A stretch of DNA of 64,000 nucleotides, taken from Falsiroseomonas sp. (lineage in GTDB: Bacteria; Pseudomonadota; Alphaproteobacteria; Acetobacterales; Acetobacteraceae). Positions 44,307-51,749 of this stretch are shown one piece after another. Where the stretch lies: NCBI RefSeq assembly GCF_030695085.1, contig NZ_JAUYTS010000056.1, positions 1 through 64,000 of the forward strand. Reading direction: 5' to 3'. The position numbers and the translations under genes are program-made. The notes beneath the pieces were generated by a model, which was given only the letters and a program-made list of their open reading frames with translations, searched no databases and was not told the DNA's origin. The first letter of the stretch is position 1; each line of letters starts with the position of its first letter.

Positions 44307-45358
44307 CGGGACATCAGGGTCATGCGCTCGGCGGTGCGGCGCTGCGCCGCGCGATCCGCCGGCGGCAGCGGCACCAGGCCGGTGATGGAGAGATAGCCGC
44401 CGGGCCCGGCGGCGGCCTCGCTGGCCGCCTCGTTCAGGAATTCGCGGATGCCACGCACCACGCCGACGCCTTCGCGCAGCCGCGTGTGCTGGCGCTTGGC
44501 GTAGAGATAGACGATGCGCGTCGCGACATAATCCTGCGCGTAGATGGAGGCCTGCGTCGGCAGCACCCCATCCAGCGGCAGCGCCACCAGATTGCCGCCG
44601 CTGGCCTGCAACTGGTCGTAGGAGATGACGCCGATGGTGCCCGGCGCGCTGGCCAGCAGCGCCGCCGGCACCTCCAGCCCGCCCATGCGCCGCACCCTTC
44701 CATCCTCGCGCAGCGTCACGCATTTGCCGCGGCGATAGCTCGCCTCGAATAGCAGCCTGATGCCGCGCACATCGCGGCAGCCGCCTTCCAGGATCATATC
44801 CTCGAACAGCCCGTTGGTGCCGGTGCCGAGGTTCGGCGCCAGCATGCGGATTTCGGTGCGGGGCAGGGCGGGGGCCACGTCCGACCACAGGGCGCGGCGG
44901 TTCGGGACGAATTCGCCATCGACGATATGCTCCGCCGCCAGCGCCTCCCACACCTGGCGGGAGGTGAGGCTGGGCGCCCCCTCTCCCCGCCGCACCGCCA
45001 GCAGCACCGCGCTCAGCCCGATCCGCATCTCGACGATGTCGCGCACGCCGTTGCTGTCGCAGGTTTCCACCATGCTGCGCGGCATGCGCCGCACGACCAC
45101 GGCGATATCGGGCGTCTGCGGGCCGATGCCGGCGCAGAACAGGTCGAGCACGCCGGAGGTGGGCAGCATGCGCCGCGTCGGCTCCACCACCCCCTCGAAG
45201 CGCTCCGCGAAGCTGGCGCCCAGCATGCGTGAGACGGCATCGGCGGAGGTGGAGGCGATGACCACCAGCCGGTCACGCATGACCCCCTGGGCCAGCGCAG
45301 GCGCAACGGCGGCGGTGGCCAGTGCGAGGCCGATCAGTAGCGTGCGGAGACGGCCCAT
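44303..45358 (-). CDS. PstS-like periplasmic binding protein
   Basis: 351 residues. Signal peptide MGRLRTLLIGLALATAAVAPALA, then the binding-protein type 2 pattern: LVVIASTSADAVSRMLGASFAERF near 30-53, PTRRMLPTSGVLDLFCAGIG, PDIAVVVRRM, VWEALAAEHI, NLGTGTNGLFEDMIL, APGTIGVISYDQLQASGG and a C-terminal VGVVRGIREFLNEA. It lacks a clear TGSG-type phosphate loop near the start, so phosphate as ligand is uncertain. No ABC permease or ATPase genes are adjacent, so it may be a sensor or adaptor in this cluster. Confidence 0.7.
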   Translation of the reverse strand: MGRLRTLLIGLALATAAVAPALAQGVMRDRLVVIASTSADAVSRMLGASFAERFEGVVEPTRRMLPTSGVLDLFCAGIGPQTPDIAVVVRRMPRSMVETCDSNGVRDIVEMRIGLSAVLLAVRRGEGAPSLTSRQVWEALAAEHIVDGEFVPNRRALWSDVAPALPRTEIRMLAPNLGTGTNGLFEDMILEGGCRDVRGIRLLFEASYRRGKCVTLREDGRVRRMGGLEVPAALLASAPGTIGVISYDQLQASGGNLVALPLDGVLPTQASIYAQDYVATRIVYLYAKRQHTRLREGVGVVRGIREFLNEAASEAAAGPGGYLSITGLVPLPPADRAAQRRTAERMTLMSR

Positions 45359-45400
45359 TTTCGGAACTCCCGTGCGAAGCAGGCTTGAAGCGGCGTGGTC

Positions 45401-46297
45401 TCAGTTCCGCAGCGTGGTGGCGGCGGCCATCGCCGGCTGCGGCGGCGGGCCCAGGGCGCGCAGCAGCGTCTCCTGCACCGCCTGTTCCACCGACATGCGT
45501 GCCCGCGCCTGTGCCAGCCAGCCAGCCAGCAGCGGTTGCAGCCCGGCATCCAGCGCCCCGGCATCCGCCACCGCACCGGCCAGGTTGCCGCGGCGCAGAT
45601 GTTCCGTGATGCCGGCCACCGCGGTCGCCTGAAGCCCGGCCTCCGGCGGCGCCGCCAGCCCGATGCCGGACAGTACGCCGCGCGCGGCGCGGCCGGTCCG
45701 GCGCAGCAGCGAATGATCCTGCGGCGCACGGTCCAGCAATTGCGGCGCCAGGGCGGTGAAGCGGTCGCGCAATTCCGCCTCGGTCGGCAGACCACGCGCG
45801 GCATGGCTGGCCAGCACCTCCGCCAGCGGGCGCGGCACGGCGCCGGGCGGGGCGAGGGCCAGCATCACCTGGTATTCGCGCAGCCAGGGGCGTGGCGTGG
45901 TGACACTGGATTGCAGCAGCAGCGCCGCGGCGAGGAAACGGTCCGCGGTCGGGCCGCGCGATTCCAGCAGCGCCAGGCGCTGCGCGCTGGCCTCCGCCTG
46001 CCGCGCCGCCTCCTCGGCCCGCGCGGCATGGGCGGCGAGCTGGGCATTCGCCTGGCGCAGCAGCGCATCCAGCGCCGCCGCCCGGTCCTCCACCGCCAGC
46101 ACCACGGCGGGGGAGGCGGCGCCAGCGGAACTCAGCGCGGAAGGCCACAGCAGCAGAAGCCCGGAGGCCGTGAGCGCCGCGCCCAGCACCAGCCCCGCCG
46201 CGGCATCACGGCTGCCGCGCAGCACGCCCGATGCGGACCGCAAGCGGGAAGGCAGGATGCGCGCAGGCTCCGCCCGCGCATTCAGCTCGATTGCCAC
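45401..46297 (-). CDS. Mitofilin (Mic60)-like inner-membrane coiled-coil protein
   Basis: 298 residues. One N-terminal membrane helix (AAAGLVLGAALTASGLLLLWP, about 33-53), then a coiled coil (RAAALDALLRQANAQLAAHAARAEEAARQAEASAQRLALLE), then a helical C-terminal part with HAARGLPTEAELRDRFTALA, GITEHLRRGNLAGAVADAGALD and WLAQARARMSVEQAVQETLLRAL. This order is that of alphaproteobacterial Mic60/COG4223 proteins, which in some species organise inner-membrane contact sites and are usually next to heme genes; here it is not. First gene of a six-gene minus-strand set. Confidence 0.6.
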   Translation of the reverse strand: MAIELNARAEPARILPSRLRSASGVLRGSRDAAAGLVLGAALTASGLLLLWPSALSSAGAASPAVVLAVEDRAAALDALLRQANAQLAAHAARAEEAARQAEASAQRLALLESRGPTADRFLAAALLLQSSVTTPRPWLREYQVMLALAPPGAVPRPLAEVLASHAARGLPTEAELRDRFTALAPQLLDRAPQDHSLLRRTGRAARGVLSGIGLAAPPEAGLQATAVAGITEHLRRGNLAGAVADAGALDAGLQPLLAGWLAQARARMSVEQAVQETLLRALGPPPQPAMAAATTLRN

Positions 46298-46379
46298 GGT
46301 TTTGTTGCCCCTGAAGCGCGGCCGAAACGTCAGCCGCCTGCGGGAGCGTAACCGGGGAGAAGTTGTGAAACGGTGAAAG

Positions 46380-46405
46380 CCGCGCCGCAGGATGTTGCGG
46401 CGCGG
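46380..46405 (-). terminator. Hairpin after the dihydropyrimidinase gene
   Basis: On the minus strand CCGCGCCGC, an 8-base loop and GCGGCGCGG, followed by CTTTC, 16 bases after the stop codon. Stem is strong, T-run poor. It separates the dihydropyrimidinase gene from the Mic60-like gene set. Confidence 0.5.
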
Positions 46406-46420
46406 AAGATGTCGCCTTGG

Positions 46421-47905
46421 TTACTCGACCGAGGCCGCGTCGAAGCCATCCGGCACGCGCCCGCTCGGCCGCGCCATCGCGTAGGGCCCGCGCGCGAGGA
46501 AGCGCCCGTCACCCGGTTGCGCCAGCACCTTGCCATCGCGCACCGCGACCTTGCCCGCGGCGATGGTGACACTGGGAAAGCCCTTCACGGCGAAACCCTC
46601 CCACGGCGTGTAGTCGATGGCGTGGTGCAGATCGGCGTTGCGGATGGTGCGCTCCGCATCCGGGTCCCACAGCACCAGGTCGGCATCCGCACCCGGCATC
46701 AGGCTGCCCTTGCGCCCCTCCAGCCCGAACAGCTTCGCCGCATTGGCGGAACTCAGCCGGACGAAATGCGGCAGGTCGATGCGTCCCTTCGAGACACCCT
46801 CGCTGAACAGCACCGGCAATCGCGTCTCGATGCCCGGCACGCCATTCGGGATCGCGTTGAAGGCGGGCGTGCCATCCGCGCGCAGATTGGCGCTGCCCAT
46901 CCCATAGCCGCCACTGCCCGGCGAACGCTTCGCCGTGGCGAAGGAAAAGCCGCAATGGTCGGAAGACACCACATCCAGCGTGCCATCCAGGATACGCCGC
47001 CAGACCTTCTCGTTTTCGCCCTTTGCCCGCAAAGCCGGGGAGCACACGGCCTTGGCGCCCGCGAAATCCGGCCCCTGAAGATCGTCATGCGACAAGGTGA
47101 GGTATTGCGGGCAGGTCTCGCCCCACACCTTCACGCCGCGCGCCCGCGCCCGGGCGATCTCCTCCGCCGCCTCCTCGCAGCTCACATGGAAAATCTGCAC
47201 CGGCTGGTCCACCAGCTCCGCCAGCGCAATCGCGCGATGCGTCGCCTCCCGCTCCACCACCGGCGGACGCGCCCAGGCATGCTGCAACGGGTCGGTCATC
47301 CCCGCCTTCAGCAGCGCGTCGATGCGCCAGCCGATCGCCTCGTAATTCTCCGCATGCACGGTGACGAAAGCCCGGTGCCGTCGCGCGATCGCCAGCACCT
47401 GGATCAACTGCGCATCATCCAGCCGCAGCGGATCATAGGTGAGGAACACCTTCAGGCTGCGCACGCCCCGCGCGATCAGCGCGGGCACCTCGCGCTCCAA
47501 CACCTCCGGCGTCGGATCGGTGATGATCTGGTGGAAGGAGTAATCACACCGCGACTGTGCCGCCCGCGCCTCATACCCCGGCGCGCTATCCGCCAGGCCG
47601 TGCCCCTTCCACTGCGGCAGGAAACAGATGAACGAGGTCGTGCCACCCGCCAGCGCCGCCGCCGAGCCACTGGCGAAACTCTCCTCATGCACCGACCCAT
47701 CCTGGGCCAGCTCCTCCAGATGACAATGCGGATCCAGGCCGCCCGGCGTCACCACCATGCCCTTGGCCGACACCTCCTCCCGCCCCGCCGCCAGATTGCG
47801 GCCCAGCGCCACAACCTGCCCACCAACAATGCCAATATCCGCCTCGAACACCTCGGCCGCCGTGGCCACCGTGCCACCCCGCACCACCAGATCAAACGCC
47901 GCCAT
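46421..47905 (-). CDS. hydA: Dihydropyrimidinase / D-hydantoinase family amidohydrolase
   Basis: 494 residues from ATG 47905. Complete binuclear zinc site: His60 and His62 (DPHCH), the carboxylated Lys152 (SLKVFLTYDP), His184 (VHAENYE), His240 (FHVSCEEA) and Asp316 (SSDHCGF). These enzymes open dihydrouracil or 5-substituted hydantoin rings. No dihydropyrimidine dehydrogenase, beta-ureidopropionase or carbamoylase gene is next to it; an NCS2 nucleobase permease lies 4 kb away. Upstream is the large palindromic repeat. Confidence 0.88.
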   Translation of the reverse strand: MAAFDLVVRGGTVATAAEVFEADIGIVGGQVVALGRNLAAGREEVSAKGMVVTPGGLDPHCHLEELAQDGSVHEESFASGSAAALAGGTTSFICFLPQWKGHGLADSAPGYEARAAQSRCDYSFHQIITDPTPEVLEREVPALIARGVRSLKVFLTYDPLRLDDAQLIQVLAIARRHRAFVTVHAENYEAIGWRIDALLKAGMTDPLQHAWARPPVVEREATHRAIALAELVDQPVQIFHVSCEEAAEEIARARARGVKVWGETCPQYLTLSHDDLQGPDFAGAKAVCSPALRAKGENEKVWRRILDGTLDVVSSDHCGFSFATAKRSPGSGGYGMGSANLRADGTPAFNAIPNGVPGIETRLPVLFSEGVSKGRIDLPHFVRLSSANAAKLFGLEGRKGSLMPGADADLVLWDPDAERTIRNADLHHAIDYTPWEGFAVKGFPSVTIAAGKVAVRDGKVLAQPGDGRFLARGPYAMARPSGRVPDGFDAASVE

Positions 47906-48001
47906 CCGACACCCCCTGCATCCCACGCCGCCAGACTGGCGCAGCCCCGCGGCGGCTGTCCATCGCCCGGAGGCCTGGCGGGCTGAGGTTGCGCCCGTGA
48001 T

Positions 48002-48208
48002 GCGGGGAGGACGCTGTCCTCCCCGCACCCCACCTGCAAAGGGCTTTGGCCCTTTGAACCCATGACTCATAAGCGGAGAAGCGGAGGGGGCTTGAGGCCC
48101 CGTCGAACACGCGGCCGCTCAGGCCCCCTCCGCTTCTCCGCTTAAAGTTCCCGCGGTCCAGGGGCCGGGCCCCTGGCAGGGGGTGCAGGGGGACAGCGTC
48201 CCCCTGCA
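48002..48208. repeat. Inverted pair of multi-hairpin palindromic units
   Basis: 207 bases. Centre: a 27-base arm at 48070-48096 pairs with 48118-48144 with one mismatch; the outer 22 bases are perfect. Each side carries two more hairpins: left, an 11-bp stem with GCT loop (48002-48026) and CAAAGGGC/GCCCTTTG (48037-48056); right, a 9-bp stem (48158-48176) and an 11-bp stem with AGC loop (48184-48208). The right half, reversed, has the same layout as the left half with different but compensated stem bases. No open frame of coding character is inside. Confidence 0.85.
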
Positions 48209-48254
48209 AATCACGCAGCGCCACCTCAATCAGCCCGGGCCTCCGGGCGACCGG

Positions 48255-49160
48255 TCAGACCTCGCCGTGGGCGGCGCTGTCGGCGAAGGGGGTGAGGCGG
48301 GTGCGGATCAGGGTGGCGATGGCGTCGATCGCGGCGCGGCGGGGGAAGGTGGTGCGGGAGACGAGTTGGATGTCGCGGCCGGTTTTGTGGGTCAGGGGGC
48401 GGAGTGCGATGCCGGCGTCGCGCGCCACGCCGGCGGCGAGACCGGGGATCAGGGTCGTGCCGTAGCCGGCGGCGACCATGTTCAGCAGGGTCGAGAGGGA
48501 GGAGGCGCGGAGGGCTCCGGCGCGGAGGCCGGGGTTGCCGCAGGCGGCCAGGGCCTGGTCGCGCAGGCAGTGGCCATCGGCGAGCACCAGCACGTCCGGT
48601 GCCAGGTCTTCCTCCCGCACGCGGTCCTGGTGGGCGAGCGGGTGTTCGGGGGGCAGGGCGGCCAGGAAGGGTTCGGTGAACAGGGGTTGGGTATCGAGGT
48701 CCGGCCCTTCGGTGTCGGTCGCCAGCAGGGCGGCGTCGAGTTCGTGGGTGCGGAGGCGTTCGAGGAGTGCGGTGGTGACGTCTTCCCAGGGTTCGATCAC
48801 CAGGTCGGGCAGGGCGTCGCGCAGCGGGCCGAAGATCAGTGGCAGCAGGTAGGGGGCCAGTGTCGGGATGATGCCGAGGCGCAGCCGGCCGCGCAGCGGG
48901 TCCCGCGACGCCTGGGCGAGGGCCAGCATGGCGTCGGCGGAATCCACGGCGGCGCGGGCGTGGGCCAGCAGGGCTTCGCCGGCCATGGTGGGGACAACGG
49001 ATTTGTTGGTGCGTTCGAACAGCACCACGCCGAGTTCGTCTTCCAGCTTGCGCAGCTGGGTGGACAGGGTGGGTTGGCTGATGTTGCACAGCTCGGCCGC
49101 GCGGCCGAAGTGGCGGTGTTCCGCGACCGCCAGGGCGTAGCGCAGATCGCGCAGGTTCAT
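48255..49160 (-). CDS. oxyR: Hydrogen-peroxide sensor OxyR (LysR family)
   Basis: 301 residues. N-terminal LysR HTH (LRDLRYALAVAEHRHFGRAAELCNISQPTLSTQLRKLE, conserved order) and the redox loop GHCLRDQALAAC with Cys198 and Cys207, nine residues apart as in E. coli Cys199/Cys208. GNPG follows. OxyR activates catalase and peroxidase genes on disulfide formation. No catalase gene is in the window. The 262 bases to accD hold an AT-rich stretch just upstream of oxyR (49175-49240) with short TATC/GATA dyads, a likely autoregulatory site, but no exact OxyR box could be fixed. Confidence 0.93.
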   Translation of the reverse strand: MNLRDLRYALAVAEHRHFGRAAELCNISQPTLSTQLRKLEDELGVVLFERTNKSVVPTMAGEALLAHARAAVDSADAMLALAQASRDPLRGRLRLGIIPTLAPYLLPLIFGPLRDALPDLVIEPWEDVTTALLERLRTHELDAALLATDTEGPDLDTQPLFTEPFLAALPPEHPLAHQDRVREEDLAPDVLVLADGHCLRDQALAACGNPGLRAGALRASSLSTLLNMVAAGYGTTLIPGLAAGVARDAGIALRPLTHKTGRDIQLVSRTTFPRRAAIDAIATLIRTRLTPFADSAAHGEV

Positions 49161-49422
49161 GGTGGTGGCGTTCCCTGATTATTGTCGTTGACGATAGGAT
49201 ATAACAGGGTGTGCCGGGATTGTCCGATATATGGTGTCTATCGCTGGGGTTGAGCAGGCCAATTTCCCGCCCCTCTTGCGCCGCAGCCCTCCTTGCCCCT
49301 ACCTCCGGGTCTTTCACGGCGGCGCGCGCTCCTCGCGCGACGAGGCCCCGAACGGGGCCCGCCGGCAATCCGGCGAGCCAAGCCGGCGGATGCCGGCGCC
49401 CGGCGCTTGAGGGCATGTAAAG

Positions 49423-50355
49423 ATGAACTGGATTTCCGACTGGGCGCTGCCGAAGGTGAAGGCCCTGTTCGGGCAGCCGCGGGAGGTGCCGGACAATCTC
49501 TGGCACAAATGTCCCGCCTGCGAGCAGATGATCTTCCACCGCGACCTGGAGCGGAATCTGCTCGTCTGCACCCATTGCAACCATCACATGCGGATGCCTG
49601 CCGCCAGCCGGGTGAAGGCGACGCTGGATGAGGGCTGGTCGCGCATCGAGCTGCCGAAGGCTCCGGCGGACCCGCTGCGGTTCCGCGACCAGCGCAAATA
49701 CGCCGACCGGCTGAAGGAAGCGCAGCAGAAATCCGGCATGGATGACGCGGTGCTGGTGGCGCAGGGCCATATCCTGGGCCGCAAGGCGGTGCTCGGCGTG
49801 TTCGAGTTCAGCTTCATGGCCGGGTCCATGGGCGCCGGTGTGGGGGAGGCGCTGGTGACGGCGGCCAAGCTCGCCGTGCTGCAGGACAGCCCGCTGATCG
49901 TCTTCACCGCCTCCGGCGGCGCGCGCATGCAGGAAGGCGCCATCAGCCTGATGCAGATGCCGCGCACCGTGATCGCGACGCGCATGGTGAAGGAGGCCGG
50001 GCTGCCCTTCATCGTGGTGCTGTGCGACCCGACCACGGGCGGCGTCACCGCCAGCTTCGCCATGCTGGGCGACATCCAGATCGCCGAGCCCAATGCGCTG
50101 ATCGGCTTCGCCGGCGCGCGCGTGATCGAGCAGACGGTGCGGGAGAAGCTGCCGGAGGGGTTCCAGCGCGCCGAATACCTGCTGGAGCACGGCATCCTGG
50201 ACATGGTGGTGAAGCGCCACGACATGCGCGCCACGCTGGCGCAGGTGATCTCCCTGCTGCGCGAGCCGACCCTGCCGGCCGTGCCGGTGCCGGAGGATCT
50301 GCCCGCCTTGCCCGCGCCGGAAGTCGTCGAGGCCGAGGTTGTGAAGCCCGCGTGA
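49423..50355 (+). CDS. accD: Acetyl-CoA carboxylase carboxyltransferase subunit beta
   Basis: 310 residues. The N-terminal zinc ribbon has Cys30, Cys33, Cys49 and Cys52. The crotonase-like core includes FMAGSMGAGVGEAL, PLIVFTASGGARMQEG and DPTTGGVTASFAMLGD. With AccA it transfers the carboxyl from biotin to acetyl-CoA, the first step of fatty-acid synthesis. The start MNWISDW is the standard family N-terminus; GAGGG lies upstream. folC follows after 10 bases. In related bacteria trpFBA often precedes accD; here it is oxyR, divergent. Confidence 0.97.
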   Translation: MNWISDWALPKVKALFGQPREVPDNLWHKCPACEQMIFHRDLERNLLVCTHCNHHMRMPAASRVKATLDEGWSRIELPKAPADPLRFRDQRKYADRLKEAQQKSGMDDAVLVAQGHILGRKAVLGVFEFSFMAGSMGAGVGEALVTAAKLAVLQDSPLIVFTASGGARMQEGAISLMQMPRTVIATRMVKEAGLPFIVVLCDPTTGGVTASFAMLGDIQIAEPNALIGFAGARVIEQTVREKLPEGFQRAEYLLEHGILDMVVKRHDMRATLAQVISLLREPTLPAVPVPEDLPALPAPEVVEAEVVKPA

Positions 50356-50365
50356 GCCTCCTGGC

Positions 50366-51655
50366 GTGAGCAACCTTCCTGCCTCGCGCAGCGAGGACAT
50401 CATCAACCGGCTGCACGGCCTGCACCCGAAGCTGATCGACCTCAGCCTCGGCCGGCTGGAGCGTTGCCTGGCGGCGCTGGACCATCCCGAGCGGCGGCTG
50501 CCGCCGGTGGTGCATGTCGCCGGCACCAACGGCAAGGGCAGCACCTGCGCCTTCCTGCGCGCCATCGCGGAAGCGGCCGGGCTGCGCGTGCATGTCTTCA
50601 CCAGTCCGCATCTGGTGCGCTTCCATGAACGCATTCGCCTGGCCGGCGAACTGGTGACGGAAGACGCGCTGGCCGAGGCCCTGGCGCATGTCGAGCAGGT
50701 CAATGCGGGCCAGCCGATCACGGTGTTCGAGGTGACGACCGCCGTCGCCCTGCACCTTTTCGCCAGCGTGCCGGCGGATCTGCTGGTGCTGGAGGTCGGC
50801 CTCGGCGGGCGATACGACGCGACCAATGTGGTGGAGCGCCCGGCGGCCACCGCCATCACCAGCATCTCCCGCGACCACATGGATTTCTTCGGCGAGGATA
50901 TCTCCCGGATTGCCTGGGAGAAGGCGGGCATCATCAAGCCCGGCGTGCCTTGCGCCACCGGCTTCCAGCTGGACGCCGCGCTTCCGGTGATCCTTGCCGA
51001 GGCGGCGGAGCGTGGCGCGCCGCTGCATCTCCGTGGCCGGGACTGGGATGTGGTGGCGACGCCCGACGGCACGCTGGAATGGTCCGACGCATCCGGCCGC
51101 ATCGCCCTGCCCCGCCCGGGCCTGCCAGGGCCGCATCAGGTGGAGAATGCCGGCATCGCCATCGCCGCCCTGCGCGCCTGGAACCCGCCCTGGCTGACCG
51201 AGGCGGCCATCCGGCAGGGCGTTGCGCAAGCAACATGGCCGGCCCGGATGCAGCGCCTGACCGGCAGGCTGGCGGCGCTGCTGCCGGAGGGGTGGGAGCT
51301 TTGGCTGGATGGCGGGCACAATGCCGGCGCCGGCGTGGTGCTCGGCCAGCATATCCGCCAGGCCTTCGCCGACCGGCCGGTGCATGTGCTGGTGGGGATG
51401 AAGGCGGGCAAGCAGGTGCCGGAATTCCTCGCCCCGATCATCCCGGTGGCCAGCAGCCTCTGGGCGGTGGCGGAGCCGGGGCAGCACCTGGCGATGACGG
51501 TCCCCGGCGTGGTGGCCGCCAGTGGCGGCGCGGCGCATCCCGGCGGCACGGTGGCGCAGGCGCTGGCCGCGCTGCCACGCGAAGGCGGGCCGGCCCGCGT
51601 GCTGATCTGCGGCAGCCTGTACCTGGCCGGTGAGGTGTTGAAGCTGGACGGCTGA
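50366..51655 (+). CDS. folC: Bifunctional folylpolyglutamate synthase / dihydrofolate synthase
   Basis: 429 residues from GTG 50366. Mur-ligase-type P-loop AGTNGKGST (52-60), the folate loop TSPHLVRFHERIRLAG, the LEVGLGGRYDATNV block and ITSISRDHMDFFGEDISRIAWEKAGIIKPG. It adds glutamate to dihydropteroate and to reduced folates. Directly behind accD, as in most alphaproteobacteria. Confidence 0.96.
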   Translation: MSNLPASRSEDIINRLHGLHPKLIDLSLGRLERCLAALDHPERRLPPVVHVAGTNGKGSTCAFLRAIAEAAGLRVHVFTSPHLVRFHERIRLAGELVTEDALAEALAHVEQVNAGQPITVFEVTTAVALHLFASVPADLLVLEVGLGGRYDATNVVERPAATAITSISRDHMDFFGEDISRIAWEKAGIIKPGVPCATGFQLDAALPVILAEAAERGAPLHLRGRDWDVVATPDGTLEWSDASGRIALPRPGLPGPHQVENAGIAIAALRAWNPPWLTEAAIRQGVAQATWPARMQRLTGRLAALLPEGWELWLDGGHNAGAGVVLGQHIRQAFADRPVHVLVGMKAGKQVPEFLAPIIPVASSLWAVAEPGQHLAMTVPGVVAASGGAAHPGGTVAQALAALPREGGPARVLICGSLYLAGEVLKLDG

Positions 51656-51749
51656 GTCCGGCCGCGACATCCGTTCTGGCGCCCGGCCCCCATATTCGGC
51701 ATGAAGAATACCGTCTCCGGACTTGAACCACGGGGGCGGCGGGGGGCGT

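Noticed and set aside
49161..49422. A defined OxyR box between oxyR and accD
   Set aside because: Short TATC/GATA dyads occur but none fits the OxyR consensus closely enough to place a site.
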